Assembly: GCA_039182965.1 (NCBI GenBank)
Contig: JBCDBW010000003.1
Location: forward strand, 1 to 64,000
Source: JBCDBW01 sp039182965
Lineage (GTDB): Bacteria > Verrucomicrobiota > Verrucomicrobiia > Verrucomicrobiales > DEV007
Length of the DNA: 64,000 nucleotides
Reading direction: 5' to 3'
The notes beneath the pieces are model-generated. The model ran no database searches and had not been told where the DNA came from. It saw nothing but the letters and a program-made list of their open reading frames with translations. Of this stretch, positions 43,848-52,255 are shown piece after piece. The translations under genes and the position numbers were made by a program. The stretch's first letter is position 1. The number at the start of each line of letters is the position of its first letter.

Positions 43848-44771
43848 TCACTTCACCGGAAAATACACCGCGGTCACCAAATCCCCCTCCGGCGTCGACA
43901 ACGGATCAGTCTCATACACCTCAAAGGGATAAATCTTCTTTGCCTGATTAAACTGCTTCGCGCGACCATGCATCATCCCCGATGACCAGGCATTGCCCAG
44001 GTGCCGGAATGGACCGGTGTGCCGCACCACATAGCCCCGACAAGATGGCGCTTCTCCAGTCACAAATCCATCGGGAAGATTTTCCGTTTCCGCGGCCACC
44101 GGAAACCCGGAAACATAGCCACAGGTCCCCTTCCCCATACTCCACTCATTGTAAATCGTAAATGGTGGTCCCGATGGTGTCGCACCGCTCTCTTGAAGCC
44201 ATTCCCCCAGCTTTCTAAAATCCGCCTCCATCGAATCGCCAATGTTCTCAATCGCGCATTCCGTGGCAATACCCACATACCGACATCCCGAATAGGTCTC
44301 TTCGCCCGGGAACGCCACCTCCGACGGCACCGATCCTGTCTCCACGTAATCCTTCAGCATCTTCAAGCCGCGCTCGTAATCCATTCCCACCATGTAAACC
44401 ATCATCGTCTTCATCCAAAACATGAAGATCGGCAACGATCCATCCATCGACCACGTCACTTCCGTGCCCCCGTCTTTCTCCACGAAATCAAAAGCCACCG
44501 CCGACTCCGATTTCCACGGCTTCAGAAAATTCAACCGATACCGCATCGCGCGGGGCGCATCTTCTTGCAACAAGATCATCTTTCCCGATCCAATAATTCG
44601 ACCATCCCAGGAATAGCTCATCCCGTCATCCGCATAACTAACCGAACACCCCGGCTCAGCAATCAACCAGGGCGACCACGGCACCCACTCCTTAAAATCC
44701 CGCACCACCCCATACACCTTCTCCGCAGGCGCGTTGATGACGATCGACTTCTCAACCCGTAACGCTGGCAT
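43848..44771 (-). CDS. SRPBCC polyketide-cyclase-like fused to GyrI-like domain
   Basis: 307 residues with two ligand-binding folds. Residues 1-145 are a START/SRPBCC domain (INAPAEKVYGVVRDFKEWVPWSPW; GGTEVTWSMDGSLP). Residues about 160-307 resemble the GyrI-like small-molecule-binding domain of effector proteins (YVGIATECAIENIGDSM, TCGYVSGFPV, GYVVRHTGPFRHLGNAW). Such two-domain proteins occur in many bacteria; function unknown. Confidence 0.8.
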   Translation of the reverse strand: MPALRVEKSIVINAPAEKVYGVVRDFKEWVPWSPWLIAEPGCSVSYADDGMSYSWDGRIIGSGKMILLQEDAPRAMRYRLNFLKPWKSESAVAFDFVEKDGGTEVTWSMDGSLPIFMFWMKTMMVYMVGMDYERGLKMLKDYVETGSVPSEVAFPGEETYSGCRYVGIATECAIENIGDSMEADFRKLGEWLQESGATPSGPPFTIYNEWSMGKGTCGYVSGFPVAAETENLPDGFVTGEAPSCRGYVVRHTGPFRHLGNAWSSGMMHGRAKQFNQAKKIYPFEVYETDPLSTPEGDLVTAVYFPVK

Positions 44772-44844
44772 ACCCCCATCCTCCCCTCATACACCCCTCA
44801 AAATCAAGTCCTTCCCCACCACTATGCCTTTAAATCAACATTCA

Positions 44845-45939
44845 CTAATCACTATTCTCGCTCACCGCCAGCACCCAAGCCGGCCCCCCACCGCTTGGGA
44901 TGGTCTCGATCTTCGTCAACACGCCCGTCGCGGCATCCCGTCGATACACCGTCAAGGTGTCGGACCGCTGACCCGCCGCCACCACAAACTCTTCATTTCC
45001 TACCGGCACCAAGTTGAAAGAGCGCGGCGTATCCCCTGTCGGAGTCTGACCCAGTGCCGTCAATTCCCCGGTATCCCCATCAATTGAAAAGCCGGCAATA
45101 CTGTTGTGCCCGCGGTTCGACGCATACAAAAACTTCCCGTCCGTGGTAATCTCAATGTCCGCGCACGAACCCTCTGATGGATCCCAATCCTCCGGGTGAG
45201 TCGATACGGTCTCGCGCAAGGTCAAGGTCCCGCTCACCCCGTCAAAATCACACCGACTAACACTTTTCCCTTGTTCATTCACTAGGTACACCCACTTCCC
45301 GTTTGGATGAAACTGCAAATGACGCGGCCCCGCACCTTCCGCACCCGCCATCGCCGCCCCCGCTGGATTCAAAATCAGTTCTCCGGTCTCCGCATCAAAC
45401 GTAAACTGATCCACCTTGTTCAAATCCATCGTGTGCGGACAAAAGGCATAGCCGTTGGACGGATCCGTTTGAATGCAATGCGCCTTCTCGCCCACTTCCA
45501 AAACACTCACGGGCTCCCCCGTCACCAGGCCATCCTCAATCCGACTCGAACTCACCAATCCATCCCGGTAATACGCTGCCAATAGCCACTCCCCCGTCGC
45601 ATCCACCCATATATACGCCGCTCCACCGGCAGCCGGCACCGAACCCACCTCCCGTAACCTCCCTGTATCCTCATCGATCTCCAGCGTGGCAAACTCCGCT
45701 GTCGTCCGGACCGCCGCATAAATCTTGGTGCCGTCCTTACTCAAGGCCAAACACCCCGGCGATCCCCCCAGCGCCACTTTCTCAACTTCACTCAACTCAC
45801 CCGTCGCCTCATCCATGGAATAAACCCCGATTTGATTGTCCTTGCCCTCAGAGACATACACCATCGTCTCCGCCCACGCTCCGCCCGCGACCGAAGAAAG
45901 AATAAAACCAGCCAAACAAAAAATTCGATCTACATTCAT
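44845..45939 (-). CDS. Lactonase-type seven-bladed propeller (6-phosphogluconolactonase-like)
   Basis: 364 residues with a signal peptide (1-24), so it is exported, unlike the cytoplasmic E. coli Pgl (YbhE type). Repeated blades show DEATGELSEVEKV, DTGRLREVGSV and DTGELTALGQTPTGDTPRSFN. PRHLQFHPNGKWVYLVNE and FLYASNRGHNSIAGF are characteristic. A periplasmic lactonase for sugar lactones is the likely role. It is divergent from the amine-oxidase-type gene. Confidence 0.85.
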   Translation of the reverse strand: MNVDRIFCLAGFILSSVAGGAWAETMVYVSEGKDNQIGVYSMDEATGELSEVEKVALGGSPGCLALSKDGTKIYAAVRTTAEFATLEIDEDTGRLREVGSVPAAGGAAYIWVDATGEWLLAAYYRDGLVSSSRIEDGLVTGEPVSVLEVGEKAHCIQTDPSNGYAFCPHTMDLNKVDQFTFDAETGELILNPAGAAMAGAEGAGPRHLQFHPNGKWVYLVNEQGKSVSRCDFDGVSGTLTLRETVSTHPEDWDPSEGSCADIEITTDGKFLYASNRGHNSIAGFSIDGDTGELTALGQTPTGDTPRSFNLVPVGNEEFVVAAGQRSDTLTVYRRDAATGVLTKIETIPSGGGPAWVLAVSENSD

Positions 45940-46016
45940 AGCCTTAGTCTACCAACGTGCTTTTGGTTTGCGAAATGTATTCCGCCTTTTTGATTCCAGC
46001 TCTCCGATTCTAACTC

Positions 46017-47171
46017 ATGTCTTCCTCCTACGACGTCATCATCGCCGGAATCGGCTCGATGGGCAGCGCTGCCGCCTACCACCTTGCGAAACGAGGCAAA
46101 CGGGTTCTTGGCCTCAACCCCCACGAAATCCCGCATAATCTGGGATCCCACCACGGTCGCTCGCGCATGATCCGCCAATCCTACTATGAACACCCCGACT
46201 ACGTTCCCCTCCTCCAACGCGCGTATGATCTCTGGAGCGATCTCCAAGAACAAAGCGAGACACCTTTCTTCCATCTCACCGGCGCCGTCTACTTCGGTGC
46301 GCCGGATGGCGCCATCGTTCCCGGAGCCCTCGAGGCCGCCAAAGAACACAAACTACCTCACGACTATATCGACGATCCCAACGATATTCGCACCCGCTTT
46401 CCGGCTTTCCGATTGCCTCCCAACTTCGCCGCATTTTTCGAAGAAAGAGGCGGATACCTCGTCCCGGAAGAAGCCGTCCGCACCCACGCAAAGCTCGCCC
46501 AAAACTTCGGTGCACAGATTCACACAGGCGAACCCGTCACCGCATGGCGCCCCACCTTGAATGGCGTCGAAGTCACCACTCCACGCGATACCTATTACGC
46601 GGATCACTTCATCATCACGGCCGGGGGTTGGATCGCAGATTTTCTCCGAGACATCGCCGTTGAATTCAAGGTAACCCGCCAGGTGCTCGCTTGGTTTGTG
46701 CCCAAGAATGACCCGCAAAATTACGCACAAGGCAGCTTCCCTTGCTGGTTCATCGAATCAGAAACGCCCTACGGATACTATGGTTTCCCCATCGCCCCCG
46801 GTCACAATGGCCTGAAGCTCGCCCTCCACAAACCCGGCCGTGAAATCAATCCCGCCGACCTCCACCACCCGCAACACCTGCCCACCGACGAAGAAACCGA
46901 CGCCCTCCGCCGCTTCTTGCACGACTTCCTGCCCGGGAGCGATGGCCCGCTCCTCGAATCAACTGTTTGCCTCTACACCAATACACCGGACAGCCACTTC
47001 ATCCTCGGGCCCCACCCCGCCCACGAGGAAACCGTCACCATCGCCTGCGGATTCAGCGGACACGGCTTCAAATTCGCGTCCGCCATCGGTGAAATCACCG
47101 CCGATTTAGCGACCTCCGGCACCACTAAGCTCCCCATCGACTTCCTCTCCCCCAAACGCTTCCTTTCCTGA
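46017..47171 (+). CDS. N-methyl amino-acid oxidase (SolA/sarcosine oxidase type)
   Basis: Flavoenzyme of 384 residues oxidising secondary amines such as sarcosine or N-methyltryptophan. The FAD loop is GIGSMGSAAAYHLA, and LNPHEIPHNLGSHHGRSRMIR is the family's flavin/substrate segment. The covalent-FAD Cys lies in ESTVCLYTNTPDSHF near residue 320, and ACGFSGHGFKFA closes the site. Length is normal. A small SnoaL-like protein follows 33 bases later. Confidence 0.88.
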   Translation: MSSSYDVIIAGIGSMGSAAAYHLAKRGKRVLGLNPHEIPHNLGSHHGRSRMIRQSYYEHPDYVPLLQRAYDLWSDLQEQSETPFFHLTGAVYFGAPDGAIVPGALEAAKEHKLPHDYIDDPNDIRTRFPAFRLPPNFAAFFEERGGYLVPEEAVRTHAKLAQNFGAQIHTGEPVTAWRPTLNGVEVTTPRDTYYADHFIITAGGWIADFLRDIAVEFKVTRQVLAWFVPKNDPQNYAQGSFPCWFIESETPYGYYGFPIAPGHNGLKLALHKPGREINPADLHHPQHLPTDEETDALRRFLHDFLPGSDGPLLESTVCLYTNTPDSHFILGPHPAHEETVTIACGFSGHGFKFASAIGEITADLATSGTTKLPIDFLSPKRFLS

Positions 47172-47204
47172 CCCCAAATTCATAAAAATAGCGTATCGTT
47201 CGCC

Positions 47205-47648
47205 ATGAATGTACTCGCACCCGCGGAACGCATGGCGGAATTCTTCAACGCCTTCGGTCCCGATCAACTCAGGCGAATCGACGAACTTTACGCCTCAGAT
47301 GCCACGTTCGAAGATCCACTCAACAAGGGATCCGGACGAGATCACGTGCGTGCCGTCTTCGAAGATACCTTTAAACAGCTGAAAGATGTTACCATCACGG
47401 TCACCGACACGCTTCCCGCGCCCGATAACCGCTCCGCTTTCATCCGCTGGCAAATGAACTATCGCTTCCGCGGAAAATCGTTTGATATCCCCGGCGTGAC
47501 CCACCTCCACTTCGACGAACAAGGTGCTATTAATTCCCAACGCGACTTTTGGGACGCCAGCCTACCCGTCTACGGCGAATTCCCACCGATCGGCTTCTTG
47601 ATGAAGCGAATCAAAAAGTTCATCGCCGTCAAACCTCCCGCTCCTTGA
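47205..47648 (+). CDS. NTF2/SnoaL-like protein
   Basis: 147 residues with the NTF2-like cone fold pattern: FFNAFGPDQLRRIDELYASDATFEDP at the N-terminus, RDHVRAVFEDTF, and paired beta strands (RWQMNYRFRGKSFDIPGVTHLHFDEQGAI). Such proteins are isomerases, ligand-binding proteins or inactive relatives. Closely follows the oxidase gene and may be co-transcribed with it. Confidence 0.75.
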   Translation: MNVLAPAERMAEFFNAFGPDQLRRIDELYASDATFEDPLNKGSGRDHVRAVFEDTFKQLKDVTITVTDTLPAPDNRSAFIRWQMNYRFRGKSFDIPGVTHLHFDEQGAINSQRDFWDASLPVYGEFPPIGFLMKRIKKFIAVKPPAP

Positions 47649-47677
47649 TTCCGAATCCGATCCTGCATCTAACAGAA

Positions 47678-49120
47678 TCACATCGAACCCACCGCCGCCT
47701 CGGCCACCACCCCGTCACCCGAATCCTCCGGTATCCCGCCCGTCTTTAAAAAACGAATCCGCTTGTTCACATCCGTGTTCAGAGAGTGATAAGGCTGCGT
47801 CAAATTTCCCGAAGCAAACAATGTCTGTCGCGTGTGCTCCATGTCCTCGTCCCCGATGGCATGCGAGAAAATCGGCACCAGATACTCGATCCCTGTCGCG
47901 GATGGCTTCATCAAGTCCGCGTCGTAAAACGAAGGATGCATCGCGCGTGCATGTATCAAACCCCATCGGTCCCGAAATCGGTTTGCATCATATCCGTCCA
48001 CATAAAAGCCCTTGTCATGAGTCCATTGCAGGATCGATAAAGCGTTGTTCTGCCCTTCCAACAACATATCCACCGACTTCGCACCCAGCTGTGCCGCGTA
48101 AAATCGATCAAATAAAATCGGCCGGCCCCCACGCTGTGTGTGCCCCACTTTCCGCGTGAAAATCGCCTCACGCGCCGTAATGCCGCGCCGAAACGTGTCA
48201 AAATATCCATCGCCCAGGGCCTCCATCAGTCTGCTCCGCAACGCTTCCGCCGCTCCACTCAACTGCAGATTCCCCGCCGGGTCCGTCGTCCGCTTCTCAG
48301 CCCCCAAATCATTGCCGTTCTCGTCCACAATCCCTTCCCCGCACGCAATCACGACGTTCTTTTGCAACTCGTAAATCTCTTTGATCCGGTTGACCAACTT
48401 GTCAATCTGCACCGGCGACTCCGGCACCAAAATGATGTCTGGCTGACCGTATGCCGTCCCCAAAGTGATATACCCCGAGTGTCGCCCCATGACCTCAATG
48501 ATCGAAATGCGCCGATGACTCTCCGCTGTCGTCCTCAGCCGACCCACACCACCTGCCGAAACAAATACCGATGTCGCATACCCCGGTGTGACGTAATTCA
48601 CCATCTGATCTAAGTGAAACGTCGCCCGTGACTGCGTTCGAGAATACTTCGGCTTCCCACCCTCCTCACTCTCTTTGCGCACCCACTCATCCGGCTCACT
48701 CTGAAAGTTCAACCCCAAATCATTGTCAATCGTCTTCGGCGCCAATACCGCTGGAAATCGCTCTGCCAGCGGCTGTAACCCGTTTAACGTCCCGTCCCCG
48801 CCCACACAAATAAGACCGTCAATCCCCAACTGCCGCAGGCGATGCTCCGCCAACGCCAACGCCGCATCATCGTTCGAATCCACATAGTCCCTTGATGCCC
48901 CGATAATCGTTCCCCCTCGCGTCGGATCCAACTCCGGAATCCCCTGAAACAACGGGTTCAAATGCACATGCGGCACGCGATCGTTGTTCACAAAGTTGAA
49001 CCCTTTCACTAACCCATAGATCTCAACCTTTAACTGGTTTGCCCTCACCACCGCACCGTGAATCGTTGCGTTCAGGGCGGGCGTGTCGCCCCCCGCCGTC
49101 AAAATAGCGATGCGCTTCAT
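47678..49120 (-). CDS. pfkA: 6-Phosphofructokinase
   Basis: Glycolytic phosphofructokinase, 480 residues, longer than the 320-residue E. coli enzyme. GGDGT near residue 107 carries the Gly at the position (104 in E. coli) that favours ATP over PPi, while PKTIDND carries a Lys at the position (124) often linked to PPi enzymes. IIEVMGRHSGYITL forms the fructose-6-phosphate site with PKTIDND and KVGHTQRGGRP. This mixed signature suggests an ATP enzyme of the long clade. Sits convergent to the SnoaL-like gene. Confidence 0.88.
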   Translation of the reverse strand: MKRIAILTAGGDTPALNATIHGAVVRANQLKVEIYGLVKGFNFVNNDRVPHVHLNPLFQGIPELDPTRGGTIIGASRDYVDSNDDAALALAEHRLRQLGIDGLICVGGDGTLNGLQPLAERFPAVLAPKTIDNDLGLNFQSEPDEWVRKESEEGGKPKYSRTQSRATFHLDQMVNYVTPGYATSVFVSAGGVGRLRTTAESHRRISIIEVMGRHSGYITLGTAYGQPDIILVPESPVQIDKLVNRIKEIYELQKNVVIACGEGIVDENGNDLGAEKRTTDPAGNLQLSGAAEALRSRLMEALGDGYFDTFRRGITAREAIFTRKVGHTQRGGRPILFDRFYAAQLGAKSVDMLLEGQNNALSILQWTHDKGFYVDGYDANRFRDRWGLIHARAMHPSFYDADLMKPSATGIEYLVPIFSHAIGDEDMEHTRQTLFASGNLTQPYHSLNTDVNKRIRFLKTGGIPEDSGDGVVAEAAVGSM

Positions 49121-49284
49121 GGGAATTTTGCTCGAGTCTTGCCGCTGCTTCCGCCCGAAAAGTGACGCATTTCGCGTGCCAATCGATACCCCTCATCCAC
49201 CTCTCTTTTCCCATGCCAAACAGCGCTAAACACTCCTTCAGCACCGATCGCGGTGCCACCAACGTCCCAAAGTAATCCACAAGC

Positions 49285-50550
49285 CTACAGGCCCAGACAA
49301 TAAAGCGTCTCCCGACGCTTCTCTCCCTCATAGTCTGCCACCCGCAAAAACAAGCGGTCCCCTGCAACGACAGGCGACGCAAACGCCTCCACCCCAAGCC
49401 GATTCTCCGCTAGCTTTTCAAACCCCGTCGGCGTAGCCCGAAAAACCACCGTCACGCCGTTCTCAAATGAGGCATATATCCGGTCCCCGACCAACAACGG
49501 AGAAGCACTGATGGCCCCGATGGACACACGCGCCTCCCACTTTTCTTCCCCCGTCGTAGCATCCCAGCAATACCCGATCCCCCCATCGTTGACCGTGTAT
49601 AGATAACCGTCATGCACGAGCATCGATTGTTCATAACTTTTTTCCTTGTTCTTCCACACCACCCGTCCGGACCCGTCCGCCATCACCGCGGCCGTCTCTT
49701 TCCCGGGAAATCCACCGCTCCCGAAAACACGTTCCTCATCCCAAACCAATGTCCCGCACGTTGCCTCCGTTACAGCCTTAGCCGACCATAACGGCCGCCC
49801 CGTCGCGGGATCGTAACTCGATATCCGTTTGTCGCCACTGATCAACAACTGATCCCGGCCACCCACTCGTCCCACAATCGGCGAAGAATAACTCGTCGAA
49901 CCAGTCCGCGGGGTACGCCACACTTCCGTGCCGGTTCTCTTGTCGTACGCAGCTAGAAATCCGCCCCGCTTGAAGTCGGATGAAACGATCACCAAGTCTC
50001 CATAAAGCAGGGGCGACGGCGCATACCCAAAGTTGAAAAGCTCCTTGAACGGCCCGGCCGTTACCTGCCAGATCGGGGTCCCGTCCCCGAGCGACAGCGC
50101 CGTCAGCTGCACCTCTTCGTCATTGAAGAACGAAACGTAAACGCGCTCACCATCCGATGCAGGGCTCGGCGTCGCATGCGTGTTCTTCTTGTGAATCTTC
50201 TTCGCGAGCTTCCCATAAAAAAGAGGTTGGTCCCATAACACTGAGCCATCAGAACGGCTCAAACACAGAACCGACTGCCGCTCCGTCTCCTCGTCCGAAA
50301 TCGTCAACACTACCTTGTCCCCGACCACGATGGGGGTGGAATGACCCTCGCCTGGTAAGTCCGCTTTCCACACCACATTCGATGTCGAACTCCACGTCAA
50401 AGGAAGCCGGTCAACATTGGTCCCTGCCCCTGCTGTCCCATCTCCGTTGGGACCCCGCCAAACCGGCCAATCCGCTGCACCCGCTCCGTCTAAAAGCCCA
50501 AGCACACTTAGGATGCCGATCATTAACCAAAGAGTAAGCGACGCCTTCAT
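49285..50550 (-). CDS. PQQ-binding-like beta-propeller protein
   Basis: 421 residues with a signal peptide (1-25). The mature part begins ADWPVWRGPNGDGTA, the usual opening of PQQ-like repeat proteins in this lineage. About seven beta blades follow with W/G-rich turns (LWDQPLFYG, IWQVTAG, VWRTPRTGS, LWSAKAVT, EKWEARVS). No catalytic site is recognisable. It is probably a periplasmic or outer-membrane scaffold. Confidence 0.82.
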   Translation of the reverse strand: MKASLTLWLMIGILSVLGLLDGAGAADWPVWRGPNGDGTAGAGTNVDRLPLTWSSTSNVVWKADLPGEGHSTPIVVGDKVVLTISDEETERQSVLCLSRSDGSVLWDQPLFYGKLAKKIHKKNTHATPSPASDGERVYVSFFNDEEVQLTALSLGDGTPIWQVTAGPFKELFNFGYAPSPLLYGDLVIVSSDFKRGGFLAAYDKRTGTEVWRTPRTGSTSYSSPIVGRVGGRDQLLISGDKRISSYDPATGRPLWSAKAVTEATCGTLVWDEERVFGSGGFPGKETAAVMADGSGRVVWKNKEKSYEQSMLVHDGYLYTVNDGGIGYCWDATTGEEKWEARVSIGAISASPLLVGDRIYASFENGVTVVFRATPTGFEKLAENRLGVEAFASPVVAGDRLFLRVADYEGEKRRETLYCLGL

Positions 50551-50738
50551 ACCACGGTTCGTTACGCATGATTCATCCGCCTCGGCTCATATTTCACATT
50601 TCACCGCTCTATCCAACACAAACCCTCGACTTCCCCCATGGGACGATCCGGACATGGGTCCACGCGGGCTAGGAGCTTAAAAGCTCGCTCCACGACAGTC
50701 TAATCCACCTCCACCATCCCCGCCCTTCGCACAGTCTT

Positions 50739-51845
50739 CTATTCCTCCACCCACAGCAACGCCTTCTCGAACCACTCCGCGGGCGCATTCGTATGAGCCA
50801 TGCCCGGCACATCGAAAAATCGCGCCGCAAAGCCCCGCCGAAGCCACTGCCCCTCCGATTCCCGCGCAAAATCATAGTTGTAGTCGTTTTCCCCCGAAAT
50901 AAATACCCACCGTGAATCAGGACGCTCCTTCGCCATCCGCTCCCAATCATCCTCCTTCATAAAAGGCCACGTATTCCCATACTTCTTCCCCTCCTCATAG
51001 TGACCCGGAACCTCCCGAGACATGACATACGAATCAATCAGTGCACCACGCACAATATTGAAGGAGGCCCGGAAATGATCCGGATATAAGAAAGCCGAAT
51101 GCGTCGAACAAATCCCGCCTCCCGAGACCCCGCCCACGTAATACCGCGACGGATCGGTCTCATAGGTTGCATGCACCGTCGCCAATCCATCCAAAGCCAA
51201 GCCCACACGGCGAAACAAGTGTTGCCCGTTGCCAGCATCGTAAGCCGACACGACGATCAAGCGATGCTTCTTAAACAGAACCTCATACTCGCCCCGCGGC
51301 CACCAAGCCTCCGCACTCGAACTGATGCACACATACACCCCGAACGGAGTCACCCCATCGTAATTATCTGGCGCCCAGATCGCAAGACGCTCCTGCGCCA
51401 GATCATATCCAAGCGCCTCCAAAGGCGTCTCCCCACGCCATAAAAACGATTGCACATAGCGCTGCGCATCCTTCGTTCGCAAGTATCCTTCCGGTGTCGA
51501 AAACGCCCGCTTCGCCACAGGCACCGACTCGAACAAGCCACGCAACGCCGCAGCTTTCGTAGCATTCACCTTGAGCTTGTTCTCATGAAAACTCAGCACA
51601 AATTCCCGGTCCTCGTCACTCAACCGCGCCAGCGGTAAGCGAAATTCTTTTCCCTGCCTCGAAACCGTGACGATCTCATCCGCCGGTGAATACCCCACCA
51701 GCTCCGCCTCAATCGCGTTCCCGTCCCGATCCGTCCACGTCTTTGCCCAAACCGAAGTCCTCGGCAAAACACCACTGACGATAATCGCCGCCCAAATCCC
51801 CATGCATGCTTTTCCCATCACGAACCATCCTAACAACGAATACAC
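50739..51845 (-). CDS. Exported esterase with N-terminal SHD1-like domain
   Basis: 368 residues; start at 51845 or at the second Met, 51818, which precedes a short signal (about 1-25). Residues about 35-80 (TWTDRDGNAIEAELVGYSPADE...PLARLSDEDREFV) match the SHD1 domain common in Planctomycetes and Verrucomicrobia proteins. The remainder is an alpha/beta hydrolase with the nucleophile elbow GVSGGG, Asp in FISGENDYNYD and His in PGMAHTN. Ester hydrolysis is inferred from the fold; the substrate is unknown. Confidence 0.78.
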   Translation of the reverse strand: MYSLLGWFVMGKACMGIWAAIIVSGVLPRTSVWAKTWTDRDGNAIEAELVGYSPADEIVTVSRQGKEFRLPLARLSDEDREFVLSFHENKLKVNATKAAALRGLFESVPVAKRAFSTPEGYLRTKDAQRYVQSFLWRGETPLEALGYDLAQERLAIWAPDNYDGVTPFGVYVCISSSAEAWWPRGEYEVLFKKHRLIVVSAYDAGNGQHLFRRVGLALDGLATVHATYETDPSRYYVGGVSGGGICSTHSAFLYPDHFRASFNIVRGALIDSYVMSREVPGHYEEGKKYGNTWPFMKEDDWERMAKERPDSRWVFISGENDYNYDFARESEGQWLRRGFAARFFDVPGMAHTNAPAEWFEKALLWVEE

Positions 51846-52255
51846 CCGTTGGGCAATTTCTCTCTCAAGCCCTTCGAGCCATGCCTCTGTATCTTACCCT
51901 GACAAAGTGACAACTTTTTCACACAATACGATTAGCCACTCAGAACCTGTTCCGCTTTACTCTCACAACAACACAAAAACAAGACCCGCCGCCCGAAACA
52001 CCAAGGACCTGAATTTCTAGACGATATCAACAATCGTTCCCAGATACCTCGAGTTTCGCAATTGCGGGAATGGTCTCCTCCCGAAATCATTCTCCTGTTG
52101 GTGAACCATGCTGCGTTGGCCGGTTCCCGAAGTCCCTGCTGCCATAGTTCATCGGGGGCCGGCCAACCTCCTTGCCCCCAACCGCCCCTCTTTTCTTCCG
52201 CTCGATCCCAACGCCCCAGCGGTCACTACTCCATTCGATCTTCCCCTGAGAACGC
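51846..52255. other. Gene-free interval
   Basis: About 410 bases between divergent genes, with no supported reading frame. It contains a repeated TGACAA element (51900-51905 and 51908-51913, plus strand) just upstream of the esterase. I see no clear promoter or RNA structure. It must hold the divergent promoters of the esterase and the glycosyltransferase fusion. Confidence 0.5.

Noticed and set aside
43483..43851. 122-codon minus-strand frame between YdeI and the SRPBCC gene
   Set aside because: Overlaps the end of the YdeI gene and has no motif. It might be a decayed gene, but I cannot support it.
51900..51913. TGACAAAGTGACAA repeat upstream of the esterase as a partner of the sodN inverted repeat
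   Set aside because: It is a short direct repeat without the second inverted arm, and the similarity to GTGACAAA is limited to seven bases.
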